NCBI GenBank assembly: GCA_037074705.1
Contig: CM073593.1
Location: 13,707,001 to 13,771,000 of the forward strand
Reading direction: 5' to 3'
DNA: 64,000 nucleotides
From: Zhengitettix transpicula
Taxonomy: Eukaryota > Arthropoda > Insecta > Orthoptera > Tetrigidae
Under the pieces are notes generated by a model, which was given only the letters and a program-made list of their open reading frames with translations, searched no databases and was not told the origin of the DNA. Of this stretch, positions 11,191-21,645 are shown one piece after another. Position numbers and translations under genes: made by a program. Position 1 is the stretch's first letter. Every line of letters starts with the position of its first letter.

Positions 11191-12500
11191 ATCCATGTAT
11201 ATGCTAGTTTGTTTATAAAACTTTATATATAAATATACAGATAGGTGTGAGAGTGAAATATATATTAAGGAAATGAGATTATAAAGTGCTCGACGTTCAA
11301 TATCTATTTTTACTGGTGTTTTTTTGAATAAACTTGGGGTAAATAAACTGTGTTCATCAGACAATAATTTACTAGATATTCAGGTCTTCTTACGACATAG
11401 AATTTACTTTAAAATTTCTGAGAGAATGTTTCTGCTATTTGTTGATTTCCTGTTTTGAAAACGTCTGTCATCAAATTATTCAAAATGAAGTTTCTCTAAT
11501 TAGTTACTATGGCTAGTTTCATTATTTTCTAACTGACTGAAGCTATATTTTCCTACAAGATATCAACTTTCTAGAAAAGTTATAAGTAAGCGTAATTTAA
11601 GGAATCCGATGAAATTGTACGGAATTTTCAGTAAAAAAATCATGATCTAGATAATATAAAAGTTGTAATGGCGATATGGATAATATATTTGACCCTGGAG
11701 GAATGCGTAACGTGGTGTGGCCTGGTCGACCACTCTACCCTCCAAGAAATGCCTGATGATTTCCCTTGCGGCGCTTGACCGGCCAGCTCGATTACCTGAC
11801 GGCCTCTATACATCTGCTAAATGTCGACTTCCCTTCACATAAGTCCTGCACAACGCCTTCAATCAATAATACTCCGAGAAATAGAATGTAGCAGATGTGG
11901 AGCGTACGCAATTCCTCACTGACATTTACACGTGGAAAAGCTTCTCGTCCTCTGAATCTCTTAAAAGACTAATAATTTTAAGACCAAATGTATCTTAAAT
12001 GTGTGATTAATATTTACTATCTTTAATCGCAGTGAAAAATTTTCGTATGATGTATCCTATTACGACTAACGAGTTCTAAGTGGTTGAAGAAGCCGCATTT
12101 TCTAGTTTTTTTATCCTTATAGATGAATTTGTGGTCGTCTGGCACAAAGTGAAGAAAGAGGCTTGGGCCTCAGAAAATTTGAAATGTTACTTATTCTCCG
12201 ACATGGCGACACCGGCCCTCAATTGCAGGTAATCAAGGAATACTCTATCTGGCTTCCTTTTACACATCAATTATATACATAGTAAGGATGCCTGAATAAT
12301 TGTATAATTACTTGATTTTTATTGTATTATATATAATATATTGTGAGTGGTCAAATACTGTTGGGTGTCGGTTAGAAAAAGCCGTTAGTAAATATTTTAT
12401 TTAGTTTTTGTTGTTATGTACAACAGCTAATTTTGATTGGATTAAATACCTCAGTAATAAGAGACTTTGTGATGGAGTGAATTTTTAGAGGCGCTGAGAC
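11191..12500. other. Intergenic DNA, one GC-richer patch
   Basis: Non-repetitive, GC-richer sequence lies at about 11,690-11,900, with no open frame of note. The remainder is AT-rich. Confidence 0.35.
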
Positions 12501-12525
12501 AGCACGGACGAAGTATCGTACTTAC

Positions 12526-12580
12526 CGCAGTCTGCTATTTGGGGGTGGAATGCGAAGATGTCCGCGTTCGACACCATCAT
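12526..12580 (-). CDS. Candidate first coding exon (18 codons), speculative
   Basis: On the minus strand, ATG ATG at 12,580-12,575 opens a frame of 18 codons (MMVSNADIFAFHPQIADC) that runs directly into G|GTAAGTAC, a near-consensus splice donor, at 12,525. The composition is balanced and the residues look protein-like, unlike the Lys/Asn/Ile/Phe-rich chance frames around it. A stop lies seven codons upstream of the first ATG. No downstream exon was identified toward lower coordinates, so this is only a possible exon. It could be a chance match, since a donor-like string recurs often in 64 kb. Confidence 0.2.
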
Positions 12581-12975
12581 TCTAAACCTGATTGGTTCGA
12601 GCTAAGATATCGGAGCATCTTCTGTACAGAGACGCGGATTTTCTCTGCTGATGTGGATCTTTATTGTTGTATTTCCTGATATAGAGGAGCCATATGTAAT
12701 CCCTACACAAACTTGTTTGCTGTGGGGGTCGTTGCCAGACCATTGCAGTGCTAACTTAAATTCCAAAATAAATGTAGAGGATGTTCTAAGGACATTTTCA
12801 AAAACTTATCACACCAACCTAATTATTTTTTTATGTTAAATATTTTCTATTAATCACTATTTTCTATTAGTCATTTCATACACCAAAAGCACCGAAAATA
12901 AGAAAAAATATTTCATTATGTTGATATAAAGTTAACTTCTGAGCAATTATTATTTGTAAATGAATATTGAATTTA

Positions 12976-12995
12976 TTGGCGCCCAACCTTTGGTC
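12976..12995 (+). repeat. Primer-binding-site-like motif
   Basis: TTGGCGCCCAACCTTTGGTC matches the first half of the TTGGCGCCCAACGTGGGGCA motif at 63.26 kb. That motif resembles an LTR-retrotransposon primer-binding site. No LTR is visible beside it. Confidence 0.35.
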
Positions 12996-13920
12996 TCTTA
13001 ATAATAAGTAGATAAGCAGAATTTTGTTTGCAAAATAAAGTAATTTGATATATTTTGTTCCTTATTAAGAGTTTTTCAATTACGTCAATTTACGATTAGC
13101 AGTTTGAGAAAGAGTGTGACGTTGGCTGATATGAATGTTTATAGAATTGATTATTACAATTGGCCATGCCAATATGGTTCTTAAAAAATAATTTATATTA
13201 CAATCTGGAAGAAACTACCGTCTACCTAAAAATCCTGGCACCCCTAAGTGTGGTCTTAAGCAGGCCACAACTACAAATAATGTGAAGATGACCGACATCA
13301 ACAGTATTATGGATCACTGAGATTATTAAAGACATTGCCAATTTCAACAGCTATAGGCATGGGTAAAAGGGTTTAGAAACGTTAATTAATTATTAAATTT
13401 CCAGAATAAGTGATATTTATGTATAATCCACAGTTTATCAGGAATTAAGTTAATTGTTTACCGACGTCACTTATGAAATTAATAATACCATTCCTGATGC
13501 AATTTAAGTAAAATATGGATGCGAGCTAGCATGAAATGATAGTAGTGCCCTTCATTCTTTATATATTTTACAAATTGTATATAAATTATAATCAATAGGT
13601 TCAATGAACTTTAACATTTTACATTACGTTAATAATTATACGCCAATTACTATGCAAAATTTATGACTGTTTCAACATCCAATACTTTAATTTTTATCGG
13701 GGCATAATATAATTTGATAAAACCATTGTGAAAATCTATAAAAGTAAATAAAATTACAACTTTTTATTATTTATATCTCAGAATCTACATTCAAACAGGT
13801 TTCCTTTCATTAGTACAGTGTGAGTCATGTACAAAATAAAAAATCCAACGCTATGTCAAGAAAAGTTCGTGGTATTAGGGAAAACTTAGAAAAATCGTCA
13901 ACTGATTCCAGTACAGAGAA
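12996..13920. other. AT-rich DNA, nothing recognised
   Basis: Low-complexity A+T sequence without a recognised frame or repeat family. Confidence 0.4.
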
Positions 13921-13925
13921 GTGAA

Positions 13926-14463
13926 ATGAAAGAAAAGATCGCGGGGTCTTGGGGGTTGTATTCTGTCGTCGGATGTTTTCCGGGCTACAGGTGTTTTCTG
14001 GAAATAGCAAAAGGCGTTTCTCAGTGTTTATTTTCCTTCAGTCGCGAAGTCGATTTCCACCCTCGGAGACGCGGCTATATCTCAGTAAAGCTATTGAAAA
14101 TTATATTTTGTCCCTGCTTCTCGTTACATTGGTCTCTAAGTACGGTGCTCTTTCGGTACCCTATGATATCTTTTTCCAGTGTTATGCATGTAAGAAAAAC
14201 ACCAAAAAGAAGACTTGGGAGAGCTATCTCTGCCGTTTGTATATCCCGTTGTCCCTACCCGGAAAAACTTCATCCATAAATCGTCCTATCAGCTTCTATC
14301 CCTTTCACGAAATTCAATTTCCTTTGCTAAAATATTAATATTCATGATGGAGTTGTGTTCGTCTCATAATTGTGGTCATACTTATATAAAAAGTAGGTAC
14401 AATGCTCAATACGCAGATGACAATAATGATAATACCGATATCATACAGTTAATGAGGTTATAA
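13926..14463 (+). other. Three overlapping plus-strand frames of 117, 129 and 82 codons
   Basis: Frames at 13,926-14,279 (ATG), 13,949-14,338 (TTG start) and 14,215-14,463 overlap on the same strand in different phases. A long mutual overlap of this kind points to a stop-poor, pyrimidine-rich stretch rather than to one gene. The 129-codon frame contains a Cys/Lys patch (CYACKKNTKKKTW) but no recognised domain. If any frame is real it would need transcript evidence. Confidence 0.15.
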
Positions 14464-15844
14464 AGTAGAAACTTTTTACTCATAATAATATATATCCTAT
14501 TGAAGAATTGAAACTACGTTAATTGTAAATGAGCTTACCTCTTTCAATTAACTTAATTTCTCTATATAGAAACGAATCGTAATGTCGGTTACAAGTATTG
14601 TATATTTCATATTATTTTTAAAAATATATCTGTTGTATAATTTTTTCCATGAAGCTGAGATAGTGACTGTTTCAGATTCTACGTGATCCTTCTGATACTA
14701 TCGAAAAGACGTGGCCATCCCGATATTGTAAAAATAGCCTTCAATTATAATTTTACCATTTCCTTGACTATATACAACGTTCTCGTTTTTGGAGCTGGTT
14801 ATATTATAATTCATAGTTAGTGCATTCATATATTGTGAACCCTTTGGATACAGAATATGGGATATTTTCCCAACTTACCCTAGGTCTTCCTGGTAGAATT
14901 TTATGGATCTAACGATTTTACAGCAGAGGCGTTCCCGTCACTAAAGGAAGAATAAGTGCAACGTACCTAGCGGGCGGGTAGAGTGGTGATTCCTTTCAAT
15001 ATCTACACATTAGCATTTGAATCGGGGAAGAATGTAATAAGGCAGCTCCATTGGACCTTGCGCAAGTCTGCGTAACTTGCAGACGACGAAAAGAGCACAG
15101 GCGTTATTGCGTTCCCAAACGGGGATTTGTGCCCCCTCCTTCTAGACAAACAGTCATCACTAGGATCGCCTACAAAAAACCGCAGAAGACTCAATAATTT
15201 GAATAAAGAAATCTTCCAATATAAACTTATATTCACGGATTGATACTGCTGTCGCTCCTAATAGAATTTTTATGAGAAATACTCAGTCTTGCTAATAAAT
15301 GTCACATTAAATTAAATTACACTGATCAGAACAACTTGTTCGTTAAACTCTATAGGCAGACATGACATTAGAACTAGTAAACTGTCATACCTTTTAATTT
15401 TATTTATATTCTTGTTCATATGAACACGGTGAAAGCTATAGAAAATTCGTCCGTAATTATTCTCGTCACTAGGAATTTATGTCCGAGATATCTACAAAGA
15501 CTTAATATTTTTACTGGTTTATCATTTACTTATCAATGCCGTTATTCTTACTAGTGGATCAGAAAATTAAACATTTGTAGGGTCATATCAATTACGTAGT
15601 CATTATTTCCAATAAAGTTGTATAGGTCCATTTATAAATTGAGAAATTTTTCCTGTGAAATCTTTGAAATAAATTTGTAGTAAATTAAAAATGTTTTTTA
15701 CAATAAATCTAACAAGTATGAAAAATTATTCCAGCTTACATACTACGAAGGCGGCTGATAGTTCTCGGACTGATAGTATAATGGACGATTTATCTCCTCT
15801 AAACAGTTTTTAATTTTAAACGTAATCTCTCTTAATAAAATACA
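14464..15844. other. Intergenic DNA
   Basis: A GC-richer, non-repetitive patch lies at about 14,930-15,180, where a 77-codon minus-strand frame has no recognisable feature. The rest is AT-rich. Confidence 0.35.
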
Positions 15845-16345
15845 TTTCAACTGGTTGTGTTCCGGGGCCCATTATATCGTTTCTTAAGTGTTTTTCCGGA
15901 AATATTTCAAAGAAGTCGTATACACCGAAATCTCTTCTTGATTGGATGTTGTCCAACGAAGAAACTTTTGAGTTTTCTCAACAAATACGAGATTGAGGGA
16001 GCCAAATCTGGGGAATAGGTTAAAGGTTCTTACACTTCATGGTACACATCCCTCGATTTTCTCATCCATAAAAGGTTATTATAGGAATCATGACGGAAAA
16101 TGTTTTCTGAAAGTCCGCTCTTTTTCTCGAATTTTGGCGTCAATTTTCGATAGAAGTTTACAATAGTACTCTCCAGTTATTGTTCTACAAGTTTCGAGAT
16201 ATTTGTTCGGAAACGTTACTTTAACATTCCAAAGAAACCAGTAGTGGTAGTGTGTCTGGTGGATTGCATGGACTGATGCTTCGTTTCTGATAAGTTAATG
16301 CTGAATCCATATTTTATCCATTATCATAAATCGACGGAGAAAACT
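15845..16345 (-). pseudogene. Mariner-type transposase relic, third catalytic Asp lost
   Basis: The minus strand, read in shifting frames, gives a recognisable mariner-family transposase core. A WI-containing block comparable to the GDETWIHH region (here MDKIWIQH) is followed by TGEYYCKLLSKIDAKIREK, the segment that precedes the second Asp block, and then YSPDLAPSISYLLRKLKSFF. In active mariner enzymes the last motif reads PDLAPSD, and that Asp is the third catalytic residue. Here it is Ile. Frameshifts and stops occur throughout, and terminal inverted repeats were not found. The relic is surely inactive. The copies at 17.9 kb and 28.1 kb belong to other mariner lineages because their ends and sequence differ. 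Confidence 0.7.
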
Positions 16346-16439
16346 GCAGTTGCAACTGTTTATAAAATATAATTTCGACTTGTCAATATTATGTCTCCAT
16401 AAAGAAGTTGAGAGGAATTTCGAATCTATGGACTATCTC

Positions 16440-16575
16440 AAGGATTTTGTCTACTGACAAGTGCAGTTGTGTCGCTCTAGGCTCTTCTTCGCACCTGACG
16501 AAACGGACAAGGACCCCAGATACGATGTGTGGTATTTATATTATTACTTTTTTGTCTGATTCGGATAAATTTATT
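16440..16575 (+). mobile_element. PLE1-type 3' terminal fragment
   Basis: It contains the phrases GACAAGTGCAGTTGTGTCGC, CTAGGCTCTTC, CACCTGACGAAACGGACAAG and GTGTGGTATTTATATTA, which match the 3' end of the Penelope-like element at 40.3 kb. The hammerhead-like core is decayed (GAUA instead of GAAA). No coding part is attached. Confidence 0.7.
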
Positions 16576-17079
16576 ATTTATTATTTTCAACCAGACGTTA
16601 TTTTTTTCATTTTACCTCGAGGGTTAGTCTATGATACCACGCCTCTTCCGCCTAGTTCATCCTAGTTGCTCTAAGTTATGTCTGCAAATATCACATACAA
16701 ATGTGGGAATGGTTGAGAATTCTTTCGAAGGTCTTATTGAAAAATTCCCAGTAAATCTGGAAACTGCATTCTCTTAACTGCTCCTATATTATCCCTGGAT
16801 TGCAAGAAATTCATTTAAAGTGGAAACTGTTTTTGTAAGTGTTTATAAATAATTTAATTAAAAGTGGAGATTCGCTTTAATGATTTGTCTTTAATAAACA
16901 ATGAAATAGAATTGTCTGATCCAAATTAACGTCAAATCATATATCTGGTAAATGGAAGATTAATGTGAGGTTCTGAAAGTAATGCAGAGGTTCGTTTTTG
17001 CACCGTTGGTGTCATCTACATTTACTCAGTCTTTTCAAAATTTCCTCTTTACTGCGTGGGACGTAGACTTTAATGTTGA
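16576..17079. other. AT-rich spacer, nothing recognised
   Basis: No repeat family, structured motif or convincing frame. Confidence 0.35.
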
Positions 17080-17540
17080 CCTAGGATGACGCAGACGATG
17101 AGTTCCCTCGTGGTTCTCTTACTGGAAACAACGTTGCCGAAGCTTCTAAACAGGACAAATCCAGACAGCTGACTTTAATTTCCGCCCCGTTCACTTGGGC
17201 GCGACTTATTTCCCCTCCGCGGATGTTGTATAATATAGTCGTAGCGCCCTCTATATCGTTACCACGGAGCGCTCGCATCATCAGGATAATTAAATCGCGG
17301 CTTGACGTCAGTTGCGCGCTAATCCCCGCGTCTCCCAGCACTTGCCTTCATCTGCATACGGCATTGTACGTTCCTAAAGCAGGAGAAAGTGCCTAGTGCC
17401 TAGTGCCGTGCTTGGCCTGCGTGCTCGTTACGTGGATTCACAGAGTGTTAATCTCACAACTTCTCAACTGCGTCTTAAACTTGCCCGCGTCAACAGACAC
17501 AGTATCGACCACTCACCGTGACACTTCACCAAACTTTATA
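17080..17540. promoter_or_regulatory. GC-rich unique patch with CRE- and homeodomain-type sites
   Basis: This stretch is clearly GC-richer than its surroundings and not repetitive. It contains GATTTAATTATCC-like and GGGATTAGCGC strings (in complement) and a TGACGTCA palindrome in CTTGACGTCAGTTGCG. A minus-strand frame of 86 codons with only a GTG start covers 17,081-17,341, but its translation has no recognised domain. A conserved non-coding element or a missed exon are both possible. Confidence 0.25.
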
Positions 17541-17918
17541 TCTATTAAAGGGCAAAATTTCAAACTTTGCAGAACAATCTTAATATTAACATATATGTAA
17601 TATGATGCTAGATGCCACTCAATAGCGACTTCAGATTGCCTATTTACATATCATACTTTTCGTATATTTGTAGCAGATTGGATTACTTCAATTATTTTTT
17701 GGTACCACATTCCTGCAAAGGAATAGTATCAGAAAGTGAAAAAGAATTCCAACGGACTCGAAACGTCTTCTGGGATAAAGAAAGGAATCAAAGCCGCCAC
17801 ATAATTGTTACTTAATCCATTCTAAGTCGCAATTTTGTCGACTGATTCTTCTAACCACTATCTAAAGTATATCAGACCAATTAAATATTGAGCTACATGA
17901 AACTATTTACGAGATTGA
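17541..17918. other. Spacer, nothing recognised
   Basis: Short frames of 65 and 67 codons are present without recognisable features. Confidence 0.35.
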
Positions 17919-17919
17919 T

Positions 17920-18413
17920 TCAATAAGTAATACCTCCTTTTTTTCTCCTTAAATAAGCAGTAATGTAAAAAATTGAATTTGGCGCGATTCCTCAAACATT
18001 CTTCTCAAATCCACTGCACTAACAACTTCGTAAGTCAACTGGTGGTAGCACAGCACCCTCTCGGAAAATGACTGACATTGACGTACAGCGTTCTGTGATT
18101 GAATTATTAAATTCGAAAGGTGAAATGCCTATTCGCATTCATGAGAAGCTGAACGTTCGGCGATGGATTCGGCGCTGCTACGAAGCTGAAGGGCAAACAT
18201 CCGTGCGTCGATGGCTTAGGAAGTAAGACCACGCTTTTTACCGCAGCGGAATACACCTTGTTTAGAGGTGGACAAAAACTGTGTAAAAGGATGGAGACCA
18301 TATTGAAAAGTGGAAATTTAATAATTAATGTTGTGGGTTTATGCTGTGTAAATTGCATTTAATTGTCTTCTTGACAAATAAAGGGAGAAAAAATAGGAGG
18401 CATTACTTATTGA
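17920..18413 (+). mobile_element. Internally deleted mariner-type element
   Basis: The ends are inverted repeats of about 29 bases: TCAATAAGTAATACCTCCTT at 17,920 and its near-complement AGGAGGCATTACTTATTGA at the right end. Between them an ATG frame (18,068-18,226, 52 codons) begins MTDIDVQRSVIELLNSKGE and continues IHEKLNVRRWIRRCYEAEGQ. This resembles the N-terminal helix-turn-helix region of mariner transposases. The frame stops, and further down FYRSGIHLV and KDGDHIEKWK resemble the transposase C-terminus. The catalytic DDD core is missing, so about two thirds of the gene has been deleted. Such copies can be moved only by a transposase made elsewhere. Confidence 0.75.
18068..18226 (+). 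pseudogene. Truncated mariner-type transposase N-terminus (52 codons)
   Basis: The start was chosen at the first ATG after the left inverted repeat. The frame keeps the first helix-turn-helix-like part (residues about 5-30) and then jumps to a WI/RRW-rich segment, consistent with an internal deletion. TAA ends it at 18,224-18,226. No catalytic Asp remains. It may make no stable protein. Confidence 0.6.
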
Positions 18414-19243
18414 CTATACTTATAACCTTCTTTAAATTATCCTTTAAACACCTTACTTAACGTTTTATTGTAAACCATATCGAAATCCCGCTATAATAAA
18501 TGTCAAATTATACTCGAAAAAGTAACATGTGAATAATGTTAGTCTCACTCGAACTGTTGTCTTTCTGTCCAATGCATCTATACAAATAAAATAAAACTTT
18601 TACATAATTCTTGATAAGAAACGAATGATTTTAGTTTATCTTTACGTTTCATGAATTAGGGTACAATTTAAATATATATCTGTCATAAAGAAACGGTCGG
18701 ATCGATTTAGATGAAGTGGAATGCATTTACTACAAACCATTGGGCGGCGGCAGAGTAAGTCTTCTATCGGTCCAAGTTACCTAGAAAAAAAAGGGAATAC
18801 TTTAAGTTAAAAAGCGATTCCTAATATCGCCCACTAATTTTTAATACATTTAAAAAATCCTAGATATCGTGGTTTTTATTTATTTAATCTCAGTTTTTTG
18901 TTTTAATTCCTCATTTGAATGTGTAAGAAATATTTTATTACAAGTTATTTCTTAGAAGCGTATTGAAATCGGAGAATAAAACTTGATAGGAAGTAATTAA
19001 TTCAGAGGAAGGTGAACTTCAGAGACATTAATAATTTTTTATTTAAACTTAGCATTGATTTAAGTAGTAAAATCTCCATAAAATTCATAATCACAAACTA
19101 AGTTAAATGATTCATTCATCACTTGTATAAAAAGACAGTAATTATTTATTTTTCCTGAAAAGCCTTATATTATTGTATAATATACAAATATTTTCTGTTT
19201 TTCCTATTTATTAAATAATATATAAACTCTACATAAGTGTATA

Positions 19244-19299
<56 letters not shown>

Positions 19300-19769
19300 A
19301 TACATAATTGATAAAACAACAAAACGGCTTTAATTATTAGTTAAAATAAACTTATTTCAAGAGATCTGACTTCGTAAATGATATTACTAATTCACGAAGC
19401 TAATACAATTAATTATTCGGATAGATAAAGTTTATTATTTAACAGAATTCTTTAAATATTTTGTTTTTTGTATTATGTTCGCCTAATCGAATTAGATGTA
19501 CTGATTTTCGTTACCACTCTCCATTTAATGTCTGCTGTAAGACATATTAGTTCAAATACAAGCTAATTTGTTTCTTTTATCGTTCTTGGACATAACTTAG
19601 TAAACAATTTGTTTAACGAGAACATTATTACTTTTTCATATTTATATGTTCAGTACTTGTAATTGATATGATTAGTTTCGCTGTACACATTCAAGAGTAT
19701 TATGTAATAGTAAATGTGCAATTTTTTCTCTTTGGAGTGTTTTGCAAACGCTGTAATAAACAACGTTCT
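18414..19769. other. AT-rich DNA with a microsatellite
   Basis: Low-complexity A+T sequence surrounds a (TA)n tract at 19,248-19,295. No frame or repeat family was recognised. Confidence 0.4.
19248..19295. repeat. (TA)n microsatellite
   Basis: About 48 bases of near-perfect TA dinucleotide repeats. Confidence 0.95.
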
Positions 19770-20235
19770 AATTTGGTCGCCGCGTCAAGACGCTGAATAC
19801 CTGCTTCCATAATTAGCACATTATTTTTATTTTGGGCCACCCTTCCGTGCTCTCAACACCCCGGCGTGGGTTATAACTTTAATTTGATTGGCGAGACTCA
19901 CGCTGAATGGGTCTGACGTCACCGCGGTAACTGAGTAGGCTAGACACACAATTTGATTAAAGCGCCCGTCTGCCGTCATGCGCTAATCCCATTACCTTCT
20001 CTCGACGCCTTTTAACCTGGTTTGTAATTAAGAAACGCGAAGAATCTGCACCCAGACGGGATTCTTGGCGGTAGGAGATAGGGTTTTTCCGACAGGTGCT
20101 AAGTTCATATGCGCAGCAAATTAAGTTGCGAGACACAGATATTTTCCCTCGGAATTCCGTCGAGGCACTCAAGCTACAGAAAACGAAACAAGTGCTCCTT
20201 TTAGGATATAAACAAACAAGTTTGTAAACATGCAC
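19770..20235. promoter_or_regulatory. GC-richer unique patch with a CRE-like palindrome
   Basis: The patch includes GCTGAATGGGTCTGACGTCA followed by CCGCGGTAACTGAG, and TTTAATTTGATTGGCGAGAC (a CCAAT-type core on the minus strand). A minus-strand frame of 92 codons (19,957-20,235) starts with ATG (MHVYKLVCLYPKRSTCFVFC) but no domain is recognised. It matches none of the repeat families here. A regulatory element or a short exon are both open. Confidence 0.25.
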
Positions 20236-20634
20236 CTACTGATCCGGTTAGAAGAAATAAAACGAAAAATATTTCAAAAGTTCAGCAAAACATATCTATA
20301 ACTGAATCATAGTACTTTTATCTTTAACCAAGCAACATTAAAACATCATTTGTAATTGCAGTTCAATCAAAATGATTTATAAATAATATGAATTACCGTT
20401 AACACTTGATCTTTGTTATTGCTCCTTACTGTATCGTATTAAGAACAGAATATATGGGTAGTAACTTTCAGAGGTTGAAAATGACTAACTGAGTCATAGT
20501 CGCGAAAGGGGTAGAAAATTACAAATATAAGGTTCAGAATATGCGGTAGAAATAAGAGTAAAGAGCATTCTTTTCCAGAGGCGTTAAAGTATTACTTTAT
20601 AACAGTTCAAATTTCCAAAATTGCACATATATAT
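20236..20634. other. AT-rich spacer
   Basis: Nothing recognised. Confidence 0.35.
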
Positions 20635-21612
20635 TGTAATGAACAATATGTTATTTAATTAATTTGCCCCACGTTGAAGGCGTCATTTATGTAAGGATCA
20701 AAAGGATGATTAATTAAATCATTAATATTTAAAGTTTTTTTTATTTCTTAAAAAATGCACATTATTAGCCCTATCTTTGTACGCCGGTATTTGATCAAAA
20801 TTTACAACACTTTACTTTAATTATTTACAATTTATGTTGTTCTAGTGAATACACATGAATATTTACAATCCAATATGTTGAAAATCTCCTAATCTCAGGG
20901 TCACTACTGGGTTTGATAATTAGAACACAGTCAATGAATAATTTGACTATTAACAATTCAAAATATAAAAAAAATTAACCTAAAAACAATATGAAATATA
21001 AGTGGAAAGAAAGCTGAACGAAATGAACTCTGAACGAAATCTGACTCTATCCTTTTAATTATCGTTTACAAATTTATCAAAGTTTTGTTATTTACGGATC
21101 GTCTATCTGGTCGTCTATCAGATCTCTCTCTTGTATCGTGAACACTACCACACTTTAATTTTAATATCAGGCCTTGGTTTTCACTGATTCTACACTTCAC
21201 TTTAAGTTTGGCAAGATTGGCTGTATTTCGTTGACTGCTCCGCTCTACAATGATTTACCTGGAACAATTCCTCCACGAAGATTTTGGAAGGTTCTATTCT
21301 GACAAAAACTGCTATTACTTTCCAATATTAACGATGCAACACCTCCGTGATGTTTTACTTTGTATTAATTCACAACTTTAACTGGTAATGCATTAACGAC
21401 GTCTAGTCTCTGCTCAAGTTTTATTTGTTCTGCTCCTAGCAATGTTTCGCTGCCAACTGCTCTCCTAGTGCATACCGAGTGTTAGCGCGCATTTCCCATT
21501 TCGGCTTTCAACAAAGCAACAGAGCTCGGCGCCATTGTCGCTTTGGGAGCTCCTGCCGCTATAATTAAATTTTATTAAAAAACAATTAATGGCCTAATTA
21601 ATTGGCATTACA
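20635..21612 (-). mobile_element. TGTA...TACA element E1 (978 bp)
   Basis: The ends are TGTAATG and CATTACA, and both sides run into (TA)-rich tracts. On the minus strand it begins TGTAATGCCAATTAATTAGG, like element E0 at 31.28 kb, and carries GGCGCCGAGCTCTGTTGC. Shared internal boxes are AGTCAGATTTCGTTC and ATCAAACCCAGTAGTGACCC. Near its 3' end GACGCCTTCAACGTGGGGCA resembles the primer-binding-site-like motif at 63.26 kb. No protein is encoded. The TG...CA ends fit a solo LTR or a small LTR-derived element; a MITE-type DNA element is the alternative. Confidence 0.65.
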
Positions 21613-21645
21613 ATATATATATATATATATACATATATATATACT
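21613..21645. repeat. (TA)n microsatellite
   Basis: TA repeats lie directly between the end of E1 and the start of the family B element. Confidence 0.9.

Noticed and set aside
13926..14463. Three overlapping plus-strand frames of 82-129 codons as a gene
   Set aside because: They overlap in different phases, have no recognised domain, and two lack an ATG at the start. A stop-poor pyrimidine-rich stretch explains them better.
20635..21612. Complete LTR retrotransposon bounded by E1 and E2
   Set aside because: E1 and E2 are about 10 kb apart in the same orientation, but no gag or pol sequence was seen between them and the intervening DNA is explained by other repeats.
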